From Anaerolineales bacterium (GTDB lineage Bacteria > Chloroflexota > Anaerolineae > Anaerolineales > UBA11579), in NCBI GenBank assembly GCA_026129305.1, contig JAHCII010000006.1:65056-104408 (forward strand): a DNA stretch of 39,353 nt, written 5' to 3'. The position numbers and the translations under genes were made by a program. Below the pieces are notes generated by a model, which was not told where the DNA came from, searched no databases, and saw nothing but the letters and a program-made list of their open reading frames with translations. Shown one piece after another: positions 31,119 to 39,353 of the stretch; position 1 is the stretch's first letter; each line of letters starts with the position of its first letter.

Positions 31119-32398
31119 GCCCGGCGCGCAACTCCATCCCCGGCAGCGACGACATCACCCGCGTCGAGCTCGCCAACGGCATTGTTGTGCTGGCGCGCCA
31201 CAACCCCAACAGCCCGGCCATCACCTTGCGCGGTTATCTGCAAGCCGGCAGCCTGTTTGACCCGGACGAAAAGCTGGGCCTGGCAGACTTCACCGCCGAC
31301 GCGCTGATGCACGGCGCCGGTGGACGCAGCTTCCAGGAGATCTACGATTCGCTCGAGTCGATCGGCGCCAGCTTCGGGTTTAACAGCGGCACGCACACCA
31401 CCTCGTTTGGCGGCAAATCACTGGCCGAGGATCTGCCCCTGCTTTTGGACATCCTCAATTCCAGTCTGCGCACACCGGCCTTTCCGGCGGACCAGGTCCA
31501 GAAACTGCGCGCCCAATTGCTGACTGGCCTGGCCTTGCGCGCCCAGGACACGCGTGAAATGGCTTCCCTGGTCTTTGACGAGCTGGTCTACCCGGGCCAT
31601 CCTTACAGCCGCCCGGACGACGGCAACGTGGAGAGCATCTCTGCCATCGTCAGGGACGATTTGGCCGCCTTCCATCAGCAGGTCTACGGCCCGCGCGGCA
31701 TGGTCGTTGCCGTGGTCGGCGGCGTGCCTGCCGAGCAGGCCGTGGAGCAGCTGCGCGCTGCCCTGGAGGACTGGACCAACCCCCAGCAGCCTGCTGAAGT
31801 CGTGCTGCCCCCCTGGCAGCCGCTGCCTGAGCGCCTGGCCAAACGCCATGCGATCCCCGGCATGATCCAGAGCGATCTGATCGTCGGCAGCGCCGGCCCA
31901 CCGCGCCGCTCGCCGGATTTCATGGCCGCCAATTTGGGCAACAGCGTCCTCGGACGCTTCGGCCTGATGGGGCGCATCGGCGATGCGGTGCGCGAGAAGG
32001 CCGGCCTGGCCTATTACGCCGCCAGCGGGGTCGGCGGAGGCTTGGGGCCGGGCGCTTGGGAGATCTACGCCGGGGTCAACCCCGCCAATGAGCAAAAAGC
32101 CGTGGACCTGATCCTGCAAGAGGTCCAGCGTTTCACGACCGAGCTGGTCAGTGAAGAAGAGCTCAGCGACAGCCAGTCCAATTTCATCGGCAGCATGCCG
32201 CTCTCACTGGAGAGCAATGGCGGTGTGGCCGAAGCCCTGCTCAACATGGAACGTTACCAATTGGGCCTGGACCACTATCGTCTTTTCCCCGATAAGGTGC
32301 GCGCCGTCACTCGTGAGCAGGTGCGCGACGTGGCCGCCAAATACCTGCCCGCGGCCCAGTTGGCCGTGGCCATCGCCGGGCCGCCGTTGGAGTCCTGA
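31115..32398 (+). CDS. M16 family peptidase, non-catalytic partner subunit
   Basis: A 427-residue M16 protein that lacks the HxxEH motif: the corresponding segment reads FTADALMHGAGGRSFQEI. The fold is otherwise complete, with the FGFNSGTHTTSFGGKSLAEDL block and the C-terminal GLAYYAASGVGG substrate-binding region typical of the partner that supplies Arg and Tyr. It would form a heterodimer with the preceding protein. It overlaps the catalytic gene by four bases and acpS by one base (TGATG). Confidence 0.9.
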   Translation: MSPARNSIPGSDDITRVELANGIVVLARHNPNSPAITLRGYLQAGSLFDPDEKLGLADFTADALMHGAGGRSFQEIYDSLESIGASFGFNSGTHTTSFGGKSLAEDLPLLLDILNSSLRTPAFPADQVQKLRAQLLTGLALRAQDTREMASLVFDELVYPGHPYSRPDDGNVESISAIVRDDLAAFHQQVYGPRGMVVAVVGGVPAEQAVEQLRAALEDWTNPQQPAEVVLPPWQPLPERLAKRHAIPGMIQSDLIVGSAGPPRRSPDFMAANLGNSVLGRFGLMGRIGDAVREKAGLAYYAASGVGGGLGPGAWEIYAGVNPANEQKAVDLILQEVQRFTTELVSEEELSDSQSNFIGSMPLSLESNGGVAEALLNMERYQLGLDHYRLFPDKVRAVTREQVRDVAAKYLPAAQLAVAIAGPPLES

Positions 32399-32763
32399 TG
32401 GGGTTATTGCTCACTGGCGTTGACCTGATCGAAGTGCAGCGGCTGCAGCTGGTTATCGAGCGGCATGGCGAGCGCTTCCTGCGGCGCGTCTACACCCCGC
32501 GGGAGTTGGAGCAGCTGGAGGGCAACCTGCCTTCACTGGCCGCCCGCTTCGCCGGCAAAGAAGCGGTGGCCAAAGCGCTTTCCACCGGCATCGGCCCGGT
32601 CAGCTGGCAGGAGATCGAAATTCTGCGCGGCCCGGCGCGTGAGCCGCTGCTCAATCTCTACGGCGCCGCCCAACAACTGGCCGCCCAGCGCGGCATCCGC
32701 AACTGGTCCATCAGCCTCAGCCATACCCACATCCATGCCATCGCCATGGTGGTGGCGACTTAA
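32398..32763 (+). CDS. acpS: Holo-[acyl-carrier-protein] synthase
   Basis: A 121-residue 4'-phosphopantetheinyl transferase of the AcpS type. GVDLIEV (Asp9) and FAGKEAVAKAL (Glu55) supply the Mg2+ ligands, and SISLSHTHIHAIAMVVA is the typical C-terminus. It moves phosphopantetheine from CoA to the serine of ACP in fatty acid synthesis. Co-translated with the M16 peptidases (TGATG). Its stop TAA directly abuts the stop of the convergent SGNH gene with no spacer. Confidence 0.95.
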   Translation: MGLLLTGVDLIEVQRLQLVIERHGERFLRRVYTPRELEQLEGNLPSLAARFAGKEAVAKALSTGIGPVSWQEIEILRGPAREPLLNLYGAAQQLAAQRGIRNWSISLSHTHIHAIAMVVAT

Positions 32764-33642
32764 TCAGCGGATCCCGGAGGCGTTGAAAGCCTCCATCCAG
32801 GCCTGTGCGATCAGTGCGACCCCCTCAGTTCCGGGGTGCACGACATCCATATACATTCGCTCGGTTTGCCGGTTCTGCATGTACAGTTCCCACACGTCCA
32901 CCCAGAAGACCGCTTTGCTGGCCCCCGCATAGTCCGCCGCCAGCTGGCGCTGTGCCTGGGCCAGCTGTTCCAGGCCTAGGTTGTAATGGCACCAGCGCCC
33001 TTCTTCCCAAACAACTTCGCCGTTGGGCCCGTGGTGGCTCCAGGGCAGGTTGCCGCCCAGGACCGGCATGGCCGAGACGACAAATACATTAATGCCTTCA
33101 GCCAGCAGGTCGTCGATCTGTTGGCGCATCGCCTGGCTGTGCTCTTCGATATAGGCGCGCAGTTTGTACTCCATCAGACGGTTGCTCTGGCGGTCAAAAA
33201 TGCCCGGACAGCCGTCCAGATCGTTCATCCCCCACCAGAGCGTGACGATGTCGGGGTCGTGGATCAGCACGGTCTCTTGCAGGTGCTGCGCCGCCCAGCG
33301 CGCTTTGCGCCCACCGTAATTGGCGAAGATCAGTGTGTAGGCCGAGTTAGGCTGCAGATAAGCCGGCAGTTCATCCACAAAGGATACGCCGGACTGTCCC
33401 TGGCGGCCCACTTCACCGACCTTCAGCAGGCTGTCGCCATAAAACACCAGGGTCAGCGGCGGAAATTCGGTGGGAGAGGCCGTCTGTGTCGGCCGGGGCG
33501 ATGGGCTGGGCGGCAGGGTGGCGCTGGGCGCCGGCGGGCTGGTGGCTTGGGCCGCAGCCGCGGGGGCACAGGCTGCCAGCCATAAGCTGAGCACCAGCAC
33601 AGGCCAACACATATGGATCGGGCTTCGAAGGCTGCTGATCAA
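32764..33642 (-). CDS. SGNH/GDSL hydrolase lipoprotein
   Basis: A 292-residue protein with a lipoprotein signal ending SLWLAAC (Cys25), then a Pro/Ser/Thr-rich linker to about residue 60. The hydrolase core has FYGDSL (nucleophile Ser71), GMND (Asn140) and DVVHPG (Asp266, His269), the SGNH blocks. An esterase or acyltransferase acting outside the membrane, perhaps on cell-surface polysaccharide, is likely. The start is TTG at 33642 with GGAG upstream; an ATG ten codons later would lose the basic residues of the signal. The next gene to the right is divergent. Confidence 0.85.
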   Translation of the reverse strand: MISSLRSPIHMCWPVLVLSLWLAACAPAAAAQATSPPAPSATLPPSPSPRPTQTASPTEFPPLTLVFYGDSLLKVGEVGRQGQSGVSFVDELPAYLQPNSAYTLIFANYGGRKARWAAQHLQETVLIHDPDIVTLWWGMNDLDGCPGIFDRQSNRLMEYKLRAYIEEHSQAMRQQIDDLLAEGINVFVVSAMPVLGGNLPWSHHGPNGEVVWEEGRWCHYNLGLEQLAQAQRQLAADYAGASKAVFWVDVWELYMQNRQTERMYMDVVHPGTEGVALIAQAWMEAFNASGIR

Positions 33643-33722
33643 TGCTTCTCCAGGCCGCGCTACTTTTGCGACTTTCGGGGTTTATACTACAGACTCCCAG
33701 CTTGAAAAATGTGAGGTTATCT

Positions 33723-36233
33723 ATGCGAACCGTTGGTCGTATCCTGTTAGGTCTGCTTGCCGTACTGCTGCTCGTAGTGGTCGGCGCAGGCATCTATGTC
33801 TATCTTTCCATCGACAATTCTTTCCCGCAAACCCAGGGCGAAATCCATCTGACCGGCCTGAACGGCCCGGTGGATGTGTATCGCGATGCGGCCGGCGTGC
33901 CGCACATCTTCGCCTCCAGCGAATATGACTTGTTCTTCGCCCAGGGGTTTGTGCATGCCCAGGACCGCTTCTGGCAAATGGACTTCCAGCGCCATGTCGG
34001 CGCCGGGCGCCTGTCTGAGATGCTGGGCAGCAATACCATCGACACCGACATCTTCCTGCGCACGGTGGGTTGGGAACGCGTCTCCCGCCTGGAGCTGGAC
34101 CTGCTTGATGATGAGAGCGCAGCCACCCTGCAGGCCTACGCCGATGGCGTCAACGCCTACCTGGCTGACCGCCAAGGCACCCAGATTTCTCTGGAATACC
34201 TTTTCCTCGGTCTGCTCAACCCAGGCTATGAACCGGCGCCCTGGGAGCCGCTCAATACGCTCACCTGGGCCAAGGCCATGGCCTGGGATCTGCGTGACAA
34301 CATGGACGACGAGATCAAGCGTTCGATCTTGCTGGCCAGCCTGCCCGCCGAGCGCATCGCCGAGCTGTATCCGGCCTACCCTGAGGAGCAGCCGCTGATC
34401 CTGCCCGAATACGAGCTCGACGAGTCGGCTGTGATCGCCGAGCTGCAAAGCCAGCCCGGCTTGCCGCAGGGCTTGCAGCCTCTGCTCTCCAAGGTGCTGC
34501 GCGACCTGAACACTGTGGACGGCTGGCTGGGCGGTGACCCCGAAGCCGAGTTGGGCTCCAACAGCTGGGTCGTCTCCGGTGAGCTCTCCGCCAGCGGAGC
34601 GCCGCTCTTCGCCAACGATCCGCACCTCAGCACCGGCATCCCTTCACTCTGGTACCAGGTGGGCTTGCACTGCCAGCCGGCAGGCCCCGACTGTCAATAC
34701 GAGAACATCGGCGTCTCCTTCGTCGGCGCCCCCGGCGTGGTCATCGGCCACAATGCTCAGATCGCCTGGGGCCTGACCAACGTCGGCGCTGATGTGATGG
34801 ATCTGTATGTCATCCGGGTCAACCCGGATAACCCGGACCAATACGAGATGAACGGCCAGTGGGTCGACATGCAAGTCGTCACCGAACAGATCCAGATCGG
34901 AAGCTCTGAGACCATGGATCTCAAGGTGCGCATCACGGAATTCGGACCGATCATCTCCGGAGCCTTTGGCGACCTGGAGGACTTCCACGAGACCTCTGGC
35001 CTCAACCTGCCGCAGGACTACGCCATCGCTCTGCGCTGGACGGCCCTCGAACCCGGGCGCACCTTCCAATCGATCCTCAAGATCAACCGCGCCCAGGACT
35101 TTGACGAGTTCCGCCAGGCCGCCCGCGACTTTGTGGCCCCCTCGCAGAACCTACTGTACGCCGATATCGATGGCAACATCGGCTATCAGCTGCCCGGCCA
35201 TATCCCCGTGCGCACCATGTCGGATGGGCGTTATCCCGTCCCCGGCTGGACCAGCGACTTTGCCTGGCAGGGTTACATTCCCTTCGACTATCTGCCCTAC
35301 GCTCTCAACCCTGAAGCCGGTTACATTGTGGCCGCCAACAACGCCATCGTCGGGCCGGATTATCCTTTCCACATCGCCGACATCTGGGACTACGGCTATC
35401 GCGCCAAACGCATTGAAGACCTGATCCTGGCGGCTCCCGGCCCGATCGATTCGGACTACTATCAGGGAATGCTCAAGGACAGCGCCAACCTGGGCGCGCT
35501 GGAGATCATCCCCAGCCTGGCCGGCTTGGACTTTGCTGACCAGCGCAGCGCGCAACTGCGCGACACCCTGCTGGCCTGGAATGGCGACCAGCACCGCGAC
35601 TCCTCTGAAGCTCTGCTGTTCAACTACTTCTGGCGCCAGCTTTTGACAGACATCTTCCACGATGAACTGCCTGAGGATTATTGGCCCGGCGGCAGCTCGC
35701 CCTCTTTCGTCACCGTGAAGAACCTGCTGGCTGACCCGGCCAACCCGTGGTGGGACGATGTCACCACGGCCGCCAAGGAAACCAGCACAGACATCCTCAC
35801 CGCCGCCTTCGAAACCGCCGTGGCCGACATCAGCGCTGCTCACGGCAACGACCCGGCAGGCTGGGCTTGGGGCAGCGAGCACACCATGACCTTCGAACAT
35901 GAGGTTATGAGCAGCTTCCCGTTGATCGACAGCCTTTTCAACCGCGGTCCCTTTGCAGTCCACGGCGGCAGCTCCATCGTCAACGCCAACAACTGGAGCG
36001 CGGCCAATGACAGTTTTGCCGTCACCAGCCTGCCCTCCAAGCGCAGCATCTTTGACCTGTCCAACTGGGACAACTCCCTGCAGATCCACACCACCGGCCA
36101 GTCCGGCCACGCCAATGCGCCCCACTACATTGACATGGCCCAGCCCTGGGCGGATGTGCTCTTCAACCCGCTCTACTGGGAACGCACCACCATCGAGGCT
36201 GCCGCGCCCGACCATCTGCGCCTGCTGCCCTAG
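33723..36233 (+). CDS. Penicillin acylase family protein (Ntn hydrolase)
   Basis: An 836-residue precursor. A basic start and a hydrophobic segment (residues 5-27) form a signal anchor, so the enzyme is exported. The alpha part carries AAGVPHIFASSEYDLFFAQGFVHAQDRFWQM. The nucleophile is Ser279 in ELGSNSWVVSG; cleavage before this serine yields the beta subunit with the free N-terminal Ser. Downstream blocks (ANDPHLSTGIPSLWYQ; GVPGVVIGHN-like APGVVIGHNAQIAWGLTNV; RWTALEPG) match the family. Members hydrolyse amide bonds of penicillins, N-acyl-homoserine lactones or other N-acyl compounds. The ATG at 33723 has a GTGAGG box and TATACT at 33683-33688 as -10. Confidence 0.92.
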   Translation: MRTVGRILLGLLAVLLLVVVGAGIYVYLSIDNSFPQTQGEIHLTGLNGPVDVYRDAAGVPHIFASSEYDLFFAQGFVHAQDRFWQMDFQRHVGAGRLSEMLGSNTIDTDIFLRTVGWERVSRLELDLLDDESAATLQAYADGVNAYLADRQGTQISLEYLFLGLLNPGYEPAPWEPLNTLTWAKAMAWDLRDNMDDEIKRSILLASLPAERIAELYPAYPEEQPLILPEYELDESAVIAELQSQPGLPQGLQPLLSKVLRDLNTVDGWLGGDPEAELGSNSWVVSGELSASGAPLFANDPHLSTGIPSLWYQVGLHCQPAGPDCQYENIGVSFVGAPGVVIGHNAQIAWGLTNVGADVMDLYVIRVNPDNPDQYEMNGQWVDMQVVTEQIQIGSSETMDLKVRITEFGPIISGAFGDLEDFHETSGLNLPQDYAIALRWTALEPGRTFQSILKINRAQDFDEFRQAARDFVAPSQNLLYADIDGNIGYQLPGHIPVRTMSDGRYPVPGWTSDFAWQGYIPFDYLPYALNPEAGYIVAANNAIVGPDYPFHIADIWDYGYRAKRIEDLILAAPGPIDSDYYQGMLKDSANLGALEIIPSLAGLDFADQRSAQLRDTLLAWNGDQHRDSSEALLFNYFWRQLLTDIFHDELPEDYWPGGSSPSFVTVKNLLADPANPWWDDVTTAAKETSTDILTAAFETAVADISAAHGNDPAGWAWGSEHTMTFEHEVMSSFPLIDSLFNRGPFAVHGGSSIVNANNWSAANDSFAVTSLPSKRSIFDLSNWDNSLQIHTTGQSGHANAPHYIDMAQPWADVLFNPLYWERTTIEAAAPDHLRLLP

Positions 36234-36245
36234 TGCACTGCAACG

Positions 36246-36276
36246 AAAAAGGCCCTGCATTGTGCAGGGCCTTTTT
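36246..36276. terminator. Bidirectional terminator after the penicillin acylase gene
   Basis: AAAAAGGCCCTGCA / TGCAGGGCCTTTTT, 14 perfect pairs, three-base loop, T-run on both strands, between convergent genes. Confidence 0.93.
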
Positions 36277-36293
36277 TTGTTTCCCTGGATCCT

Positions 36294-36980
36294 TTAGGAC
36301 TTGCTCTTTTTCTCGGTCAGGCGCTTGGTGATCGCCAGGCCGGCGCCCTTCTTGCGCAGGTAATAGAAGTAGCCGATGCCAGCCGCCATCATCAGCGCCA
36401 GCACCAGGTAGCCAATGCCCTCCAGGCTCTCGAAGCCTTCGCTGACCGAGGTGGCAGCTTGCAGGCTGGTGTAGCCAAAATACAGATAGAGCACATTACG
36501 CACCAGCGTGCCCAGCAAGGTCGAGAACAGGTACGAACGCAGGTTGAGCTTGATCAAGCCGGCCACCAGCGAAACCGGAGCGGTGGGGATGATCGGGATG
36601 GCGCGCAGCAGGAACATCACCAGGCCGTCACGCCGGCCCTGGTTGAGGTGCTTGCCAAAGGCTTCCACTTCTTCGTGCGAGATGCCCAGGAACTTGCCAA
36701 AGCGGCCCAGTACAAAATCTTCCCCCAGGTCGGCGATGATGTACACCACCCAGCTGCCGATGGTTTTGCTAATGGCGCCGATCACCGCCAGCCACAGCAG
36801 ATACGGCTGGGCATAACCGGCGGAGGCGGCCAGCGAACCGGCCAGGGTCATTACCAGCGGCGAAGGGATCGGGGCGATCACTTCTTCCACAAAGGCGGCC
36901 ACCACGGTGAATAGGGGCAGCGGCAAGCTGGTGGCCAGCGTGTGCAGCAGGTCGATCATCGCATCAAGAATTTGGGACAT
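36294..36980 (-). CDS. DedA/VTT-domain membrane protein
   Basis: A 228-residue DedA-family protein. The first region VEEVIAPIPSPLVMTLAGSLA contains the acidic pair and prolines of the family, and the second, FLLRAIPIIPTAPVSLVAGLIKL, the conserved Arg with a G-x-x-x-(M/L) block of the VTT domain. DedA proteins move phospholipids or polyisoprenyl carriers across the membrane with proton coupling. An AGGAG box lies about 12 bases before the ATG at 36980, an overly long spacing. It follows prsW by 14 bases in the same operon. Confidence 0.88.
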   Translation of the reverse strand: MSQILDAMIDLLHTLATSLPLPLFTVVAAFVEEVIAPIPSPLVMTLAGSLAASAGYAQPYLLWLAVIGAISKTIGSWVVYIIADLGEDFVLGRFGKFLGISHEEVEAFGKHLNQGRRDGLVMFLLRAIPIIPTAPVSLVAGLIKLNLRSYLFSTLLGTLVRNVLYLYFGYTSLQAATSVSEGFESLEGIGYLVLALMMAAGIGYFYYLRKKGAGLAITKRLTEKKSKS

Positions 36981-36994
36981 ATAGTTTGGGGCTC

Positions 36995-38185
36995 CTAGTT
37001 AAAAAAATTTAGTTCGCTTTGTAGTCTTTGGTTAATGCGCCAGATGGCCAAAATGCAGGCGCTGCCCAGCCCTACCAACAGCACGGGGCCGATCATGGCA
37101 AAAGCTGCCGGAACCAGGCCCTCTGAGGCGGCCAGGGTCACCGCGCCAGCCGCGCTGAGCAGCACCAGGCCGTTCCACACGGCGTGAATCACGACATTCA
37201 GCAGGTAGATGCCCAACAGGCGCACATAGCGCCGCTGTTGCCTGGCCTGCACCAGCGCCAGGCCCGCCAGCGCCCCGGTCAGCACATGCATGGCGCTGGC
37301 CCCGGCCCGCCCGGCCACGGCCACCGCCAAGGTCTCCGCCGGGGCGGAGAGGAACAGGTTTTCTGCCAGGGCAAAGCCGGCCCCGCTCAACGCGCCCAGG
37401 GCGAAGCCCTGGGCTGGGGTCAGCGGCCGGCGCAGCAAAAGCACCACGGCCAGCGGCTTGAAGAACTCTTCCACCAGCGGCGCCACCACGGACAACGAAA
37501 ACAGCCCGGTCAGCAGGATCACCGGGTCGTTCATGAACGGCGCCAGCAGGCTGACATCGTCCAGGTTTCCTGAGGCTTGCAGCAGCGCCTCGATCGCCCG
37601 GGTCAGTTCCGGCGTGACCTGAACATACACCGCCAACCCGGCCAGCACCAGTACACCGGCCACCGCCTCCAGCGCCAGGGAAAAGCTGGTCACGCCGATC
37701 AGCCCGGCGGCGAGTCCGCCCCAAATGCGCTGCGCGGAAAGTGGGCCCAGCTTGCGCAGGGCCAGCCAGGCCAGCCAGGCCACCAGCAGGATGGCCGGTA
37801 CCAGGTACAGCAGCGCCACCAGCCAGTCCAACTGGGCTTCCAGCGCCAGGTAGGAGGCCCCGATGCACAAGGGCAGCGCCAGGATGCTGTAGGCAAAGGC
37901 GCGCCCATAGGGGCGGAAGACCGCCCCGGGCTTGCCAAGGATGCGCCGCAGCGCATAGTAGGTGGAGGGCAGCAACAGTAGGGCCGCCGCCAAGATGCCC
38001 AGTAGGCTGCTCAGCTGCACCAGGCCGTCCAGGCTGCTGGCGCGCGGCATAAAAGCCGCTGCCACCGTCAGCCCTAGTGCGGTGGTCAGACCGCTGGCCA
38101 GCGCAAAACCGCTGCTGCCAAACTGCAGCAGCGTCAGCCAGTCAAAGGGTTGCTTGTCTACGGTTGGGGCAGGCGCCTGGCTCAA
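36995..38185 (-). CDS. PrsW-family intramembrane protease
   Basis: A 396-residue polytopic protein. The catalytic signature is complete: Glu239-Glu240 in PLVEEFFKP, Glu275 in FALAENLF, His300 in SAMHVLTG and His334 in VVIHAVWNG. PrsW proteases cleave membrane anti-sigma factors and related substrates within the bilayer. The N-terminal half (residues 20-195) has about six extra helices. It starts with TTG at 38185 overlapping the stop of the DsbA-cyclophilin gene by four bases (TTGA), so the two are co-translated. Confidence 0.88.
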   Translation of the reverse strand: MSQAPAPTVDKQPFDWLTLLQFGSSGFALASGLTTALGLTVAAAFMPRASSLDGLVQLSSLLGILAAALLLLPSTYYALRRILGKPGAVFRPYGRAFAYSILALPLCIGASYLALEAQLDWLVALLYLVPAILLVAWLAWLALRKLGPLSAQRIWGGLAAGLIGVTSFSLALEAVAGVLVLAGLAVYVQVTPELTRAIEALLQASGNLDDVSLLAPFMNDPVILLTGLFSLSVVAPLVEEFFKPLAVVLLLRRPLTPAQGFALGALSGAGFALAENLFLSAPAETLAVAVAGRAGASAMHVLTGALAGLALVQARQQRRYVRLLGIYLLNVVIHAVWNGLVLLSAAGAVTLAASEGLVPAAFAMIGPVLLVGLGSACILAIWRINQRLQSELNFFN

Positions 38186-39353
38186 TGGACCTCAATGCTC
38201 ACGCGGTACAGCATATCGCCTGGGGGCAGGTCAGCTTGTTGCGATACATCCCGCGCCTGGATCTGTTCGACCACATCCATCCCCTGAATGACTTCCCCAA
38301 AGATGGTGTAGCCGCCGTTCAAATGTGGTGCCGGCCCCAGGGTGATGAAGAACTGGCTGCCGTTGGCTGTGGGGCCGGAATTGGCCATGGCCAACAGGCC
38401 CGCCCGGTCAAAGGTCAGGCTGGGGCTGGTCTCGATGGCATAAAAATAGCCGGGGTCGCCATAGCCGGTGTTGGAAGGATCGCCGGATTGGGCCACGAAG
38501 CCGGGGATCACGCGGTGGAAGGTGACATTCTCATACCAGCCCTGTTCCACCAGGAACAGGAAGCTGTTAACCGCCATCGGGGCCATTTCCGGCAGCAGTT
38601 CCACCACGATCTGGCCGTGCTGTGTGTGTAGCGTGGCGGTGTACTGCGCTCCGGGCTCCAGGGCCATCTCCGGGCAGAAGTGGAACTGGCGCTGCGCCAA
38701 TAGCTTGGCTTGAATAATGTTGTCCAGGCTGAGTATGTCCAACGGGCCGCCGTAATACAGTTGGCCGTTGATCACCAGGAAGGGCGTGCCGGGCAGGCCG
38801 ATCGCCTGGCCCCAGTCCCAGGCGGCTTGGGCCGCCGCGCTCAGTTCTTCACTGTGCAGGTCTTCTTTGAATGCGTTGGCGTCCAGCTCCAGTTCGGCGG
38901 CCGCTTCGTTCAGCAGCCAGCCGTTAAACTCCGCCTGGCTCAGGGCAGACCAAGTGGCTTGCTGTGCGAACAGCAGGTCGTGCATTTCCCAGAACTTGCC
39001 CTGCCTGCCCGCCGCCTCGGCGGCCTGCATGGCCAGCGCTGCTTTGGGGTGCAGCGGCTGTTCGGGCGTGCCGATCAGCGGGTAATGGCGGTAGACCACG
39101 CGCAACTCGTCGGGGTAACGCGCCAGTAGTTCGTCCAGCACGCCGCTCAGTTGGGCGCAAAAAATGCACTCGAAGTCACTGTATTCCAGAATGGTGATGA
39201 AGGCGTCTTGCGGGCCGCGCTGCCAGTCGGCCGCGCTAAGGCTGTCGAACGGCAGGCCGGCCAGGTAATCGCCGCCTGGCTGCGGCGGGCTGGTGACCGC
39301 CGTGCAGGCGGCCGCCAGGTAGCCGCTGGCGGTGGTGGGCAGCGGTTCCAGGG
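38182..39353 (-). CDS. DsbA-like thioredoxin domain fused to a cyclophilin peptidyl-prolyl isomerase (5' end outside window)
   Basis: The frame is open to the right edge, so the apparent GTG start at 39141 is inside the gene; at least 390 codons are present. The first visible residues include a hydrophobic YLAAAC, then a DsbA-type domain with active site FECIFCAQL (CIFC) and cis-Pro loop GLPGTPFLVING. After a short linker, residues from about 250 form a cyclophilin: VTFHRVIPGFVAQSGDP, GLLAMANSG, GSQFFITLGPAPHLNGGYTIFG. Both catalytic sets (Arg, Phe, Gln, His of cyclophilin; CxxC) are intact. It probably folds exported proteins by disulfide exchange and proline isomerisation. It is upstream of prsW and dedA. 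Confidence 0.9.
   Translation of the reverse strand, partial: LEPLPTTASGYLAAACTAVTSPPQPGGDYLAGLPFDSLSAADWQRGPQDAFITILEYSDFECIFCAQLSGVLDELLARYPDELRVVYRHYPLIGTPEQPLHPKAALAMQAAEAAGRQGKFWEMHDLLFAQQATWSALSQAEFNGWLLNEAAAELELDANAFKEDLHSEELSAAAQAAWDWGQAIGLPGTPFLVINGQLYYGGPLDILSLDNIIQAKLLAQRQFHFCPEMALEPGAQYTATLHTQHGQIVVELLPEMAPMAVNSFLFLVEQGWYENVTFHRVIPGFVAQSGDPSNTGYGDPGYFYAIETSPSLTFDRAGLLAMANSGPTANGSQFFITLGPAPHLNGGYTIFGEVIQGMDVVEQIQARDVSQQADLPPGDMLYRVSIEVH

Noticed and set aside
1..39353. CRISPR arrays, tRNA or rRNA genes, insertion sequences, prophage
   Set aside because: No regularly spaced repeats, no cloverleaf or rRNA-like sequence, and no transposase, integrase or phage genes were found, even next to the transferred restriction and toxin cassettes.

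Overview
The window reads as a high-GC bacterial chromosome segment, most likely from a Chloroflexota (Anaerolineae-type) genome. That placement is an inference from gene content: a single-chain ADP-forming acyl-CoA synthetase paired with a DRTGG/Pta-like protein, a lipoprotein copper nitrite reductase with an extra N-terminal cupredoxin domain, a PadR-controlled pair of membrane proteins, a cyclophilin fused to a DsbA-like domain, and TANAAT boxes placed directly on start codons. I saw no rRNA, tRNA, IS element or CRISPR array.

Layout. 1-2337 (minus): nucleotide-sugar genes (UDP-glucuronate 4-epimerase-like, UDP-sugar 6-dehydrogenase) plus the first codons of another gene at the left edge. 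2423-4067 (minus): tsaE-tsaB-rimI, the t6A/ribosome modification operon. 4094-4674 (minus): an AT-richer Doc/Fic toxin-antitoxin cassette whose toxin has Arg at the catalytic His position. 4733-5581: an SDR. 5797-8597 (plus): a two-gene unit made of a single-chain B12 mutase related to glutamate mutase and an opine-dehydrogenase-family protein; this is my best candidate for an undescribed system. 8644-10650: a YbaL-type cation/proton antiporter. 10717-13916 (minus): ADP-forming acyl-CoA synthetase and a Pta-N-like protein. 14034-15631 (plus): an AT-rich, horizontally acquired type II restriction-modification pair of BstYI type (predicted RGATCY). 15637-17094 (minus): a BNR/Asp-box repeat protein followed by a MoaD/ThiS-like protein ending in Gly-Gly. 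17152-17532: a small membrane protein. 17620-19573 (minus): PadR regulator and two paralogous membrane proteins, with a perfect palindromic operator upstream. 19682-21897: T-box leader and thrS. 21940-23010: membrane diguanylate cyclase. 23251-26496: nitrite-reductase cluster (NirK, CopD-like protein, cupin, two tandem small heme-copper-oxidase-like proteins). 26520-28315: zinc-type dehydrogenase and a membrane protein. 28352-29695 (minus): FprA-like ferredoxin/adrenodoxin reductase. 29832-32763: catalytic and non-catalytic M16 peptidases with acpS. 32764-33642 (minus): SGNH lipoprotein. 33723-36233: penicillin-acylase-family Ntn hydrolase. 36294-39353 (minus): DsbA-cyclophilin fusion (runs off the right edge), PrsW protease, DedA/VTT protein.

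Gene expression. Operons are tight, with 1-4 nt stop/start overlaps. Six genes preceded by their own promoter carry a TATAAT/TACAAT/TATACT box followed by exactly six bases and then the start codon, the geometry expected for leaderless mRNAs. Other genes have ordinary Shine-Dalgarno sequences. Convergent genes are separated by perfect bidirectional terminator hairpins.
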